A DNA stretch of 64,000 bases, from the NCBI GenBank assembly GCA_910588135.1, contig CAJUOT010000009.1, positions 1 through 64,000 of the forward strand, read 5' to 3'. Each line of letters begins with the position of its first letter. Position 1 is the stretch's first letter. This stretch comes from an uncultured Oscillospiraceae bacterium. Its GTDB lineage: Bacteria > Bacillota > Clostridia > Oscillospirales > Oscillospiraceae. Made by a program: the position numbers and the translations under genes. Under the pieces are notes generated by a model that searched no databases, was not told the origin of the DNA, and worked only from the letters and a program-made list of their open reading frames with translations. Positions 17,233-25,784 of this stretch are shown here, in pieces.

Positions 17233-17311
17233 CCAAGCGGATATTCCCGGGCCCGGGGGGCCCAAAAAGAGAGAACGCGGGACGTAAGGCCCGCAAAGGA
17301 GGAAAATTCAA

Positions 17312-18355
17312 ATGCTATTTCAAGTCTATGGCGACGGCGCCGGCTGGCAGCTGCTGGGCTGGCTGCTGGTGTTCGTGGGGCTGATCCTGGCCAACGAGTT
17401 CGCCCGCCGCAGCAAGCTGGGCGGCATCATCTGCTTCCTGGCCATCCCCGCCGCGCTCACCGTGTACTTCATCGCCATCTACGTCTGCGCCGGCATGGGT
17501 ATGGACTGGGCGCTGAACAACCAGACCTATGTGCACATGGGCAGCTGGTTCCACTACGCCAAGCTGTACGCCGCCACGGCGGGCTGTATCGGCTTCATGA
17601 TGCTCAAGTACAAGTGGAGCATCGGCAAGACCCAGTGGTTCAAGTGCTTCCCCTTTGTCATCGTGGCCATCAACATCATGATCGCCGTGGTCAGCGACTT
17701 TGAGTCCGGCGTCAAGGGCCTGATGTCCCTGGCCCAGAACGGCGACCGCTGGTGGCTGTCCAGCGAGAACGTGTGGCTGTACGGAGGCTGGTGGAACTGG
17801 GTCAACGGCATCGCGGGCATCATCAACATCCTGTGCATGACGGGCTGGTGGGGTATCTACACCTCCAAGAAGCACGACGATATGCTCTGGCCGGACATGA
17901 CCTTCCTGTACATCCTGGCTTACGACCTGTGGAACTTCGAGTACACCTACAACAACCTGCCCACCCACGCCTGGTACTGCGGTCTGGCCCTGTTGCTGGC
18001 CCCCACCTTTGCCAACGCCCTGTGGAACAAGGGCGGCTGGATTCAGAACCGGGCCAATACCCTGGCCCTGTGGTGTATGTTCGCCCAGGTGTTCCCCCTG
18101 TTCCAGGACGCCAGCCGGTTCTCCGTCATCCCCACGCTGTACGCGGACGGCGCGATGAACGCCGCGGTGCGGCCCACCGCCGCCGATCCCACCATGCAGG
18201 GCGTGGTGGCCGTGATCGCCCTGGCGGTGAACGTGGTGGTGCTGGGCATCATCGTCAAGCGCTCCATTGAGCAGAAGAAGAACCCGTACAAAAACGAGAT
18301 TTTCACCGACCAGCGGGACTTCCGGCTGGCCATGGCCCGGGCCGAGGGAAAGTGA
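17312..18355 (+). CDS. DUF5692 family membrane protein
   Basis: 347 residues with about nine to ten hydrophobic segments and many Trp/Tyr residues, as in WLSSENVWLYGGWWNWVNGIAGI and TGWWGIYTSKKHDD. I recognise it as the DUF5692 family, which has no established function. A strong AAAGGAGG ribosome site lies upstream. The 79-base gap after hypA holds a GC-rich inverted repeat (CCCGGGCCCGGG) but no clear terminator. It is therefore probably the last gene of the hyp/flavoprotein operon, suggesting a membrane partner or transporter for that system. Confidence 0.75.
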   Translation: MLFQVYGDGAGWQLLGWLLVFVGLILANEFARRSKLGGIICFLAIPAALTVYFIAIYVCAGMGMDWALNNQTYVHMGSWFHYAKLYAATAGCIGFMMLKYKWSIGKTQWFKCFPFVIVAINIMIAVVSDFESGVKGLMSLAQNGDRWWLSSENVWLYGGWWNWVNGIAGIINILCMTGWWGIYTSKKHDDMLWPDMTFLYILAYDLWNFEYTYNNLPTHAWYCGLALLLAPTFANALWNKGGWIQNRANTLALWCMFAQVFPLFQDASRFSVIPTLYADGAMNAAVRPTAADPTMQGVVAVIALAVNVVVLGIIVKRSIEQKKNPYKNEIFTDQRDFRLAMARAEGK

Positions 18356-18404
18356 CCCCGGTCCCTGATCCCAGCTCACGCACGGAGAAATTGACCGGAT
18401 AGAA

Positions 18405-18441
18405 AGCGGCCGCCTGCGGAAGCATCCGCGGGCGGCCGCCG
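18405..18441 (+). terminator. GC-rich stem-loop ending the hyp operon
   Basis: A long stem pairs AGCGGCCGCC-TGCGGA with TCCGCG-GGCGGCCGC around a short loop. The following T-tract is weak, so it could also be a transcript-stabilising hairpin. Confidence 0.55.
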
Positions 18442-18457
18442 CTTCCGGCGGACCAAA

Positions 18458-18485
18458 TTGACAAGAGCCGCGGTTCTGATATAAT
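18458..18485 (+). promoter_or_regulatory. Promoter of the PF06541 gene
   Basis: TTGACA (18458-18463), 16-bp spacer, TATAAT (18480-18485), 62 bases before the start codon. Confidence 0.75.
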
Positions 18486-18547
18486 ACTCCATAAAGCTTG
18501 CGCGATCTCCCTTTTTTGCGGGAAACAATGTGAGAGGAGCGGGTGTG

Positions 18548-19858
18548 ATGACAGCCCCCAGTTTATTTGACCTGATGTTTTACCTGCTGTTTTATTCCTT
18601 TCTGGGATGGCTGGCGGAGGCGGCGTATTATGCCGTCGCCCAACGGAAGTTCTGCAACCGGGGCATTCTCTCCCTTCCGCTGGTGCTGTGCTACGGCGTC
18701 ACTTTCGATCTGCTGATCCTGGTTCTGCCCACCCTGGCGGGGAGCCATCTGCTGTCCTTTGCGGCCGTCATGGTGGTGGCCGCGGTGGTGGAGTCCATTG
18801 CCGACCATTTTTTCCGGCGGATCGGCCCCAAAATCCAGTGGAACCAGGAGCGCAGCCGCCTGCTGTCCGGCACGGGCCGGGGCCTGCTGGCCTCCGCTTT
18901 GGTAGCAGGGGTGTACTACCTTGTGTATCTGGTGATCCATCCTCTGCTGATGGCCGGGGTGCTGCTCATCCCGGAGCTGCTCAAGCGCGTCGTGGTCATT
19001 GCGGTTTTTGCCCTCATGGGTGTGGACTTTGCCGCCGTTTTCCATGAGGTGAGAACCGGGGACGCGGCCCGGTATGAGATGCGGCAGGCGGCCAGCGGTC
19101 AGAAAGAGCTGGCGGCCAGGGTGTCCGGCGCCATTTGGAAGCGCCTGCGGCGGGCTTACCCCGGGATGGAGCCGGCGGGCGTCGAGACCCAGGGCGGCTG
19201 TGTCTTTGCGAAGGGCCTGTGCTGGGACAAGCTGGCGTGGGTGTTTCTGATCTCGGCCCTGCTGGGGGACATCATCGAAACCTTTTACTGCGGACTGGTG
19301 AACGGCCAGTGGATGAACCGGTCCAGCGTGCTGTACGGCCCCTTCAGTTTTGTGTGGGGACTGGGCGCGGTGGTGCTCACCGTGACCCTCCAGCGGCTGG
19401 CGGAGAAAAACGACCGCTATGTATTTGCCGCCGGCTTTGTCATCGGCGGGGCCTATGAGTATATGTGCAGCGTGTTCACCGAGTTGGTGTTTGGCACCGT
19501 GTTCTGGGACTACAGCGATATGCCGCTGAACATCGGCGGGCGGACCAATGTGCTGTTCTGCTTCTTCTGGGGTGTGCTGGCGGTGGTATGGGTGAAGATC
19601 ATCTATCCGCCCATGTCCAGGGGCATCGAGGCCGTACCCCCGCTGGCGGGGAAAGTGATAACCTGGATTGCCCTGCTCCTGATGGTTTGCAACGGCCTGC
19701 TTACCGGAGCGGCCATGCTGCGTTACGGCGCCCGCCCTGTCCAGCCGGAACCCGCCAACTCCTTTGAGGCGTTTTTGGACCGGCGCTATGACGATGCCTA
19801 TGTGGAGCGCCGCTGGCCAAACATGATTGTGACAGAGCCGGAGACGGACCCGGAATGA
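18548..19858 (+). CDS. Putative ABC-transporter permease-like membrane protein (PF06541 type)
   Basis: 436 residues from the ATG at 18548, after AGGAG. The hydrophobic N-terminal half (FYSFLGWLAEAAYYAV, RGILSLPLVLCYGV) and the C-terminal half (GDIIETFYCGLV, SSVLYGPFSFVWGLG, GAYEYMCSVFTELVFG, WDYSDMPLNIGGR) are two copies of the same motif set. The family is often labelled a putative ABC permease, but no ATPase is adjacent and its function is unknown. A charged segment of about 60 residues separates the halves. The gene stands alone with its own promoter. Confidence 0.75.
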   Translation: MTAPSLFDLMFYLLFYSFLGWLAEAAYYAVAQRKFCNRGILSLPLVLCYGVTFDLLILVLPTLAGSHLLSFAAVMVVAAVVESIADHFFRRIGPKIQWNQERSRLLSGTGRGLLASALVAGVYYLVYLVIHPLLMAGVLLIPELLKRVVVIAVFALMGVDFAAVFHEVRTGDAARYEMRQAASGQKELAARVSGAIWKRLRRAYPGMEPAGVETQGGCVFAKGLCWDKLAWVFLISALLGDIIETFYCGLVNGQWMNRSSVLYGPFSFVWGLGAVVLTVTLQRLAEKNDRYVFAAGFVIGGAYEYMCSVFTELVFGTVFWDYSDMPLNIGGRTNVLFCFFWGVLAVVWVKIIYPPMSRGIEAVPPLAGKVITWIALLLMVCNGLLTGAAMLRYGARPVQPEPANSFEAFLDRRYDDAYVERRWPNMIVTEPETDPE

Positions 19859-20202
19859 CGGGGGCCTCGTCTGACGGAAAAACACACATCAGGCGCTATA
19901 TTCCAGAAACAGGAAGATTTAAAAGCTGTTTCCAGTCCCTGCAAGCAATGGGAAATTTTGAAAGGCACTCCTTTTACCGTCATAATATCTAAAAATAATA
20001 GGGCAATTTTGTCAATTCAAACGAATATATCTAAAACATACCCGATGTCAGCGGACTTGCACCAAAAGCGTCCTGTCTGACATTCGGGTATATTTTGGGT
20101 GGGGCCGTCCATTTACAGCCCCGGGCGGAAAGCGTTATGATACTACCACAAACGGCCGCCTCACGGGGCGGCGCGGAGAAACGAAGCAGAGGAGTGGTGT
20201 TT
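19859..20202. other. Intergenic region before the raffinose-type operon
   Basis: No gene is seen. An imperfect inverted repeat (20038-20051 with 20077-20091, arms ATACCCGATGTCAG and CTGACATTCGGGTAT) is followed by ATTTT. It looks like a terminator or a short structured leader. The presumed promoter of the downstream operon (TTACAG, 17 bp, TATGAT at 20113-20141) follows. Confidence 0.5.
20113..20141 (+). promoter_or_regulatory. Likely promoter of the alpha-galactoside ABC operon
   Basis: TTACAG (20113-20118), 17-bp spacer, TATGAT (20136-20141). The imperfect -35 fits a promoter helped by an AraC-type activator such as the one at 25785. Confidence 0.5.
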
Positions 20203-21501
20203 ATGAAAAAGATCCCCCGCATCGCAGCGCTTGCCCTGGCCGTGGCGCTGCTGCTGCCCCTGTTCGGGTGCGGCGCGGCGGACGGCAAGACCCATCTCAA
20301 ATTCCAGATCTGGGACGTGGCCCAGCGCAAGAGCATGCAGGCTGTCTGCGACGCCTACACCGAGAAGAACCCGGATGTGACCATTGAGGTACAGGTCACC
20401 AGCTGGAACGAATACTGGACCAAGCTGGAGGCCGCCGCCGAGTCCAACACCATGCCGGACATCTTCTGGATGCACACCAACCAGATCCTGTACTACTCCG
20501 ACTTTGGGATGCTGGCGGATGTGACCGGCCTGTACGATGATGTGGAGGCCAATTACTACGAGAACCATTTCTCCGACATCTCCATCGGCAACGCCCAGGG
20601 CAGCGACGGCCGGATGTACGGTGTTCCCAAGGACAAGGACAATATCTTCCTGGTGTATAACCGGGAGATGTTTGACGCCGCCGGAGTGGCGTACCCCGAC
20701 GAAAGCTGGACCTGGGATGACCTGGTGAGCGCCTCTGAGAAGATTTACAACGCCACCGGAAAGTACGGCTACATGGCTTACAATGACGACCAGATGGGCT
20801 ACTGGAGTTTTGTCTATCAGGCTGGCGGGTACATTTTGAACGAGGACTTCACCCGCGCCGGCTTCGACCAGCCCGGCACCAAGAAAGGCATGGAGTTCTA
20901 TGTGGGCCTCCAGGACTACGACTGGTGTCCCGACCAGGCTTATTTCGCCGAGACCGCCCCGGGGACCGCGTTTTTCTCTGAACTGGGCGCCATGTACATT
21001 GAGGGCAACTGGGAGTTGATGAACAAGTGCGTCAACTTCCCCAACATGGAGGGCAAGTGGGACATCGCGCCCATGCCCAAGTGCCCTGACCCCGTCAGCG
21101 GCGATGGCCGGGCCACCATTTCCAACGGCCTGTGCTACTCCACCGCCGCCCACGGCAAGACCCGTGACATCGCCCTGGATGTCATCAAGTTCTTCGGCAC
21201 CGAGGAGGCCCAGCGCATCGCCAGCTCCTACGGCGCGGCAATCTCCGCCTACAACGGCACCGAGCAGCCCTATTTCGACGCCTTTGAACAGGCGGGCTAC
21301 GACATCAACGTGGGCATGGTCATGGACCAGTTTGAGTACGGCGTGCAGAATGTGAACAACGCCGCCAAGCCCAAGTGGAAGAGCCCTGTGCTGGACGAGT
21401 TGAACAAGGTCTACAACGGCCAGCAGAGCCTGGACGACGCCCTGGCCAAAATGCAGAATATCGTAGACACTGAGACCGCCAAAAAGCTGGCAGACGGCTG
21501 A
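20203..21501 (+). CDS. ABC sugar-binding lipoprotein (family 1 SBP)
   Basis: 432 residues from the ATG at 20203, after GAGGAG. The lipoprotein signal ends in LPLFGC, with Cys22 as lipidation site. The mature part is a family 1 extracellular binding protein (KFQIWD, TMPDIFWMHTNQ, GVPKDKDNIFLVYNREMFDAAG). It captures sugar outside the cell and delivers it to the permeases encoded 14 bases downstream. The alpha-galactosidase behind them points to raffinose, melibiose or stachyose. The long upstream in-frame extension lacks signal-peptide sense. Confidence 0.92.
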   Translation: MKKIPRIAALALAVALLLPLFGCGAADGKTHLKFQIWDVAQRKSMQAVCDAYTEKNPDVTIEVQVTSWNEYWTKLEAAAESNTMPDIFWMHTNQILYYSDFGMLADVTGLYDDVEANYYENHFSDISIGNAQGSDGRMYGVPKDKDNIFLVYNREMFDAAGVAYPDESWTWDDLVSASEKIYNATGKYGYMAYNDDQMGYWSFVYQAGGYILNEDFTRAGFDQPGTKKGMEFYVGLQDYDWCPDQAYFAETAPGTAFFSELGAMYIEGNWELMNKCVNFPNMEGKWDIAPMPKCPDPVSGDGRATISNGLCYSTAAHGKTRDIALDVIKFFGTEEAQRIASSYGAAISAYNGTEQPYFDAFEQAGYDINVGMVMDQFEYGVQNVNNAAKPKWKSPVLDELNKVYNGQQSLDDALAKMQNIVDTETAKKLADG

Positions 21502-21515
21502 AAGGAGGGACGTTT

Positions 21516-22406
21516 ATGAAAAAGAACAAACTGTCCCCCGCCGCCCGGCGGGAGCAGAACTGGGCCTATTTCATGATAGCGCCCACCATCATCGGCCTGA
21601 TTGTGCTGAACCTGTGGCCTTTCGTGCAGACCATCTACACCAGCTTCTGTGAGCACCTGGGCTTCGGCCATTACAAATTCGTGGGCCTTCAGAACTACGT
21701 TGAGATGTTCCAGACTCCCGAGGTCTGGAAGGCCACCTGGAACACCATTCTGTTCTGTATTCTCACCGTCCCGGTGGGCCTGTTCCTGTCCCTGCTGGTG
21801 GCCATGCTCCTGAACGCCAAGATCAAGTTCAAGGGCGGCTTCCGCACCATCTTCTTCCTGCCCATGGTGTGCGCCCCGGCGGCTGTGACCATGGTGTGGC
21901 GCTGGATTTTCAACGGCGACTATGGCATCCTCAACAAGCTCTTCGGCACCGACATCGGCTGGATCACCGACCCCAACTTTGTCATGGTGTCCTGCGCCGT
22001 GGTGGCCATCTGGAGCAACATCGGCTATGACGCCATCCTGCTGCTGGCCGGCCTCCAGAACATTCCCAAGACCCTGTATGAGGCCAACAGCATCGACGGC
22101 GCGGGCCCGGTGAAGCAGTTCTTCACCATCACCCTGCCCATGGTTTCCCCCACGCTGTTTGTCACCATGATTATGCGGCTGATGGCCTCCGTGAAGGTGT
22201 ACGACCTGATTTACATGATGGTGGAGGAGACCAACCCCGCCGTCACCAGTGTGCAGAGCCTGATGTACCTGTTCTACCGTGAGTCCTTCGTGGCGGGCAG
22301 CCGCGGCATGGGTTCCGCCATCGTCATCTGGACCGTCGTGCTCATTGGCATGATTACGATCATCCAGTTCTACGGCCAGAAGAAGTGGGTCAACTACGAT
22401 GTGTAA
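21516..22406 (+). CDS. ABC sugar permease, MalF/MsmF type
   Basis: 296 residues, six predicted spans. The EAA loop is clear (YEANSIDGAGPVKQFFTITLP, about residues 190-210), the site that contacts the ATPase. It pairs with the next gene to form the transport channel. The start ATG has AAAGGAGGGACG before it and lies 14 bases after the binding-protein gene. Confidence 0.95.
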   Translation: MKKNKLSPAARREQNWAYFMIAPTIIGLIVLNLWPFVQTIYTSFCEHLGFGHYKFVGLQNYVEMFQTPEVWKATWNTILFCILTVPVGLFLSLLVAMLLNAKIKFKGGFRTIFFLPMVCAPAAVTMVWRWIFNGDYGILNKLFGTDIGWITDPNFVMVSCAVVAIWSNIGYDAILLLAGLQNIPKTLYEANSIDGAGPVKQFFTITLPMVSPTLFVTMIMRLMASVKVYDLIYMMVEETNPAVTSVQSLMYLFYRESFVAGSRGMGSAIVIWTVVLIGMITIIQFYGQKKWVNYDV

Positions 22407-22421
22407 AGGAGGAGCAGCAAG

Positions 22422-23261
22422 ATGAAAAAGAGTTCTCTGGAGGCATCCAGGACCAGGCTCACCATCCTGACTTACGCGGCCCTGATCCTTGGCGCCATCA
22501 TCATGATCTTCCCCTTTGTGTGGATGATCCTCACCAGCTCCAAGACGGTGCCCGAGAGCATTGATCCCAACTTCAGCTTCTTCCCCAAGCAGATCATGGG
22601 GGATAACTTTGTGGAGGCGGTCAACAGTCTGCCCTTCCTCAACCTGTACGTCAACACCGCCCTGATGATCCTGTTCCGGGTGATCTGCGCCGTGGCGTTC
22701 AGCTCCATGGCGGGCTACGCCTTCGCCAAGCTGGAGTTCAAGGGAAAGAAGCTGCTGTTCGGCATCGTACTGGTGCAGATGTCCCTGCCCAGCCAGATCT
22801 TCATCATCCCCCAGTACCAGATGGTGGCCAAGATGGGTTTGGGCAACACCATTTTCGCCCTGGTGTTCCCCGGCATCGTCAGTGCCTTTGGCGTGTTCTT
22901 CCTGCGCCAGACCTATATGGGCATCCCCAAGGAGATCGGCGAGGCCGCCTACCTGGACGGCTGCAACCAGTGGCAGACCTTCTACAAGGTCATGTTCCCC
23001 CTCACCGGCACCTCCGTGGCCGCCCTGACCATCTTCACCGCCGTGTTCGCCTACAGTGACCTGATGTGGCCGCTGGTGGTCAACTCCGACCTGAAGATGA
23101 TGACGCTGAGCTCCGGCCTGGCCACTCTGCGCGGCCAGTTCACAACCAACTTCCCGGTGCTGATGGCCGGCTCCCTGCTGGCTATGCTGCCCATGGTGGT
23201 CCTCTACCTCATCTTCCAGAAGCAGTTTATCGAGGGCATTGCCACCACTGGAGGCAAATAA
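22422..23261 (+). CDS. ABC sugar permease, MalG/MsmG type
   Basis: 279 residues, six spans, with the EAA motif GEAAYLDGCNQWQTFYKVMFPL near residues 175-195. It is the second half of the permease, 15 bases behind the first. No ATP-binding gene follows, so the importer must borrow a shared MsmK-type ATPase from elsewhere in the genome, a common arrangement for such oligosaccharide importers in Gram-positives. Confidence 0.95.
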   Translation: MKKSSLEASRTRLTILTYAALILGAIIMIFPFVWMILTSSKTVPESIDPNFSFFPKQIMGDNFVEAVNSLPFLNLYVNTALMILFRVICAVAFSSMAGYAFAKLEFKGKKLLFGIVLVQMSLPSQIFIIPQYQMVAKMGLGNTIFALVFPGIVSAFGVFFLRQTYMGIPKEIGEAAYLDGCNQWQTFYKVMFPLTGTSVAALTIFTAVFAYSDLMWPLVVNSDLKMMTLSSGLATLRGQFTTNFPVLMAGSLLAMLPMVVLYLIFQKQFIEGIATTGGK

Positions 23262-23288
23262 CGCATTTCCCGTTCCTCCCCTCCTTTT

Positions 23289-23330
23289 GAACAGCCCCGG
23301 CGTTGGACACGTCGGGGCTGTTCTCCTCAT
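23289..23330 (+). terminator. Terminator after the permease genes
   Basis: An 11-bp stem GAACAGCCCCG (23289-23299) with CGGGGCTGTTC (23313-23323). The U-tract is weak, so partial read-through into the alpha-galactosidase is possible. Confidence 0.6.
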
Positions 23331-23391
23331 CCGCGACAATTTTTTTGCGGCTTTGGGGCGCAGGTTTGTGGCATATTTTCTCGATCTGCTC

Positions 23392-23420
23392 TTGCCTCCG
23401 GCGGGAAAATCCCGTACAAT
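23392..23420 (+). promoter_or_regulatory. Promoter of the alpha-galactosidase gene
   Basis: TTGCCT (23392-23397), 17-bp spacer, TACAAT (23415-23420). Confidence 0.5.
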
Positions 23421-23486
23421 CACGGAAGCGGGCGGCAGCGCCGGCTGGCCGCCGGACAGACCTATATTTATCAGGGGGTATCCCTT

Positions 23487-25670
23487 ATGATCGTTTTGGA
23501 CCAGAAGAACAGAGTCTTTTCCCTGCACACACAAAACACAACCTATCAGATGAAAGCAGACCACAACGGGGTGCTGCTCCACACCTACTATGGCCCGCGG
23601 GTAGCTCCGTGTGACCTGTCGCGTCTTATCCGGTATGTGGACCGGGGCTTTTCCCCCAACCCCAGCGAGGCGGGGGAGGACCGGGGCTATTCCCTGGACA
23701 CGCTGCCCCAGGAGTACTCCACCTGCGGCGTGGGGGACTTCCGCCTGCCCTGCGTGGAATTCGAGCCGGAGGACGGCAGCCGTCTGGCCGACCTGCGCTA
23801 CGCCGGACATGAGCTGAAAAAGGGTAAGTATTCCCTTCCCGGCCTGCCCGCCTTTTTCGGCGGGGAGGAGTGGGAGACGCTGATTGTCCACCTCGTCGAT
23901 TCCACCTGCAAGGTTTCGGTAAAGCTGTACTACGGCGTGCTGGAGTCCTGCGACCTCATCACCCGGGCGGTCCAGGTGGTCAACGGGGGCGGGCAGCGGG
24001 TCCGGCTGCGCCGGTGCGCCTCCCTGTGCCTGGATTTCCAGCGGGGGGATTTGGATTTCATCACCTTTGACGGCTGCCATGCGCTGGAGCGCAACTTGAA
24101 CCGTTCCGCCCTGCGGCCCGGCGTTCAGAGCGTGGAGAGCGTCCGGGGCACCTCCAGCCACCACCACAACCCCTTTGTCATCTTGTGCGACCACAGCGCC
24201 AACGAGGACTACGGCCTGTGCTACGGGGCGATGCTGGTGTACAGCGGCAACTTCCTGGCGGCGGCGGAGCGCACCCAGCTGGAGAACAACCGCCTGCTGC
24301 TGGGGATCAATCCCTATCATTTCTGCTGGACACTGGAGCCCGGACAGTCCTTCACCGCGCCGGAGGCGGCGCTGGTATGTTCTCCCAGCGGGTTCGGCCG
24401 GATGAGCCGCCAATACCACCGGGCCATCCGGGAACACCTGATCCGGGACCCCTACGCGGGCCGGCGCCGTCCGGTGCTCATCAACAACTGGGAGGCCACC
24501 GAGTTCCACTTCGACGCGGAGCGGCTGGTGGATATCGCCCGGGCCGCCGCCCCGCTGGACATTGAGCTGTTTGTGATGGACGACGGCTGGTTCGGTAGCC
24601 GGGACACCGACCGCAGCGGCCTGGGGGACTGGTCGGTCAACGAGAAAAAGCTCCCCGGCGGGCTGGCCTCCCTGGTGCCCAGGATACGTGAGCTGGGGAT
24701 GTCTTTCGGCTTGTGGATTGAGCCGGAGATGGTCAACGAGGACAGCACCCTTTACCGGGAGCACCCGGACTGGATTCTGGGGGCCCCCAACCGTCCCTTT
24801 GCCCGGGGCAGGGGCCAACTGGTGCTGGACTTTTCCCGGAGAGAGGTCCGGGACCATGTGTACAGTGCCATCCGGCAGGTGCTGGGAAGCGCGGAGATCT
24901 CCTACGTGAAGTGGGACATGAACCGCAGCCTCACGGATGTGTGGTCCGCCGCCTTGCCCGCAGACCGCCAGGGGGAGCTGTTCCACCGCTTTGTGCTGGG
25001 CGTGTACGATATTCTGGAGCAGATGCGCCGGGACTTCCCCAACATCCTCATTGAGGGCTGCTGCGGCGGCGGCGGCCGCTTCGACGCCGGCATGCTCTAC
25101 TACACGCCCCAGATCTGGTGCAGCGACAACACCGACGCCATAGACCGCCTGCGCATCCAGTACGGCACCTCCTTCTGCTACCCGGTTTCCGCCATGGGGG
25201 CCCACGTTTCCGCCGTGCCCAACGCGCAGACGGGGCGCTGTGTGTCTATGGAGACCCGCGGAGTGGTGGCCATGGCGGGCACCTTTGGCTATGAGATGGA
25301 TCTGAACCATACCACGCCGGAGGAGCGGGAGACCATCAGGCGGCAGGTGGCCTTTTTCAAGGAGCACTACGGCCTGATCCAGCGGGGGGACTACTATCGC
25401 CTCAGCGACCCCTTCCGCGACCCCGTCGCCGCCTGGGAGCAGGTTTCCCCCGATGGCCGGGAGGCGCTGGTCTCTATTGTGTCCGGCCCGGCCCATGCCG
25501 CCGTCCCGTTCCGTTCCCTGCGCCTGAAGGGCCTGGACCCGGACGCCGACTACCGGGTGAACGGCGGGGAGGAGCTGTGGCCCGGCAGTGTGCTCATGGA
25601 GGCAGGCTGGCCTGTCCCTATCCCCACAGGGGACTACCAGTCCGCGCAGCTCTATCTGAAAGCCGAATAA
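23487..25670 (+). CDS. Alpha-galactosidase, GH36
   Basis: 727 residues, full length for the tetrameric GH36 group (AgaR/RafA-like). An N-terminal beta-supersandwich is followed by a TIM barrel with the marks EATEFHFDAERLVDIA, VMDDGWFGSRDTD, LGLWIEPEMVN-like and the nucleophile Asp in YVKWDMNRSLTD (near residue 476). The acid/base Asp is in IWCSDNTDAIDR near 546, after CCGGGGRFDAGM. It has no signal peptide and acts on imported raffinose or melibiose, giving galactose plus sucrose or glucose. It belongs functionally to the upstream ABC importer and the convergent AraC regulator. Confidence 0.95.
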   Translation: MIVLDQKNRVFSLHTQNTTYQMKADHNGVLLHTYYGPRVAPCDLSRLIRYVDRGFSPNPSEAGEDRGYSLDTLPQEYSTCGVGDFRLPCVEFEPEDGSRLADLRYAGHELKKGKYSLPGLPAFFGGEEWETLIVHLVDSTCKVSVKLYYGVLESCDLITRAVQVVNGGGQRVRLRRCASLCLDFQRGDLDFITFDGCHALERNLNRSALRPGVQSVESVRGTSSHHHNPFVILCDHSANEDYGLCYGAMLVYSGNFLAAAERTQLENNRLLLGINPYHFCWTLEPGQSFTAPEAALVCSPSGFGRMSRQYHRAIREHLIRDPYAGRRRPVLINNWEATEFHFDAERLVDIARAAAPLDIELFVMDDGWFGSRDTDRSGLGDWSVNEKKLPGGLASLVPRIRELGMSFGLWIEPEMVNEDSTLYREHPDWILGAPNRPFARGRGQLVLDFSRREVRDHVYSAIRQVLGSAEISYVKWDMNRSLTDVWSAALPADRQGELFHRFVLGVYDILEQMRRDFPNILIEGCCGGGGRFDAGMLYYTPQIWCSDNTDAIDRLRIQYGTSFCYPVSAMGAHVSAVPNAQTGRCVSMETRGVVAMAGTFGYEMDLNHTTPEERETIRRQVAFFKEHYGLIQRGDYYRLSDPFRDPVAAWEQVSPDGREALVSIVSGPAHAAVPFRSLRLKGLDPDADYRVNGGEELWPGSVLMEAGWPVPIPTGDYQSAQLYLKAE

Positions 25671-25688
25671 GCCCCGAAAAGGGGACGC

Positions 25689-25722
25689 AAAGGGCGGCCA
25701 CCAGAGTGGCCGCCCTTTTTTC
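25689..25722. terminator. Bidirectional terminator
   Basis: Stem AAGGGCGGCCAC / GTGGCCGCCCTT with a short loop and a T6 run on the plus side. It lies between the convergent alpha-galactosidase and AraC genes. Confidence 0.85.
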
Positions 25723-25784
25723 CGGACGCAGGGCTGGAGGCCGGCCGGCGCCCCAGCCGCACAGCCTGCCTTCCGGCCAGGTTC

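Noticed and set aside
21411..25496. A 1361-codon open frame on the minus strand
   Set aside because: It runs antisense through the two permease genes and the GH36 gene. Its composition (Gly/His/Gln-rich) is typical of reading GC-rich codons backwards, and it has no ribosome site.
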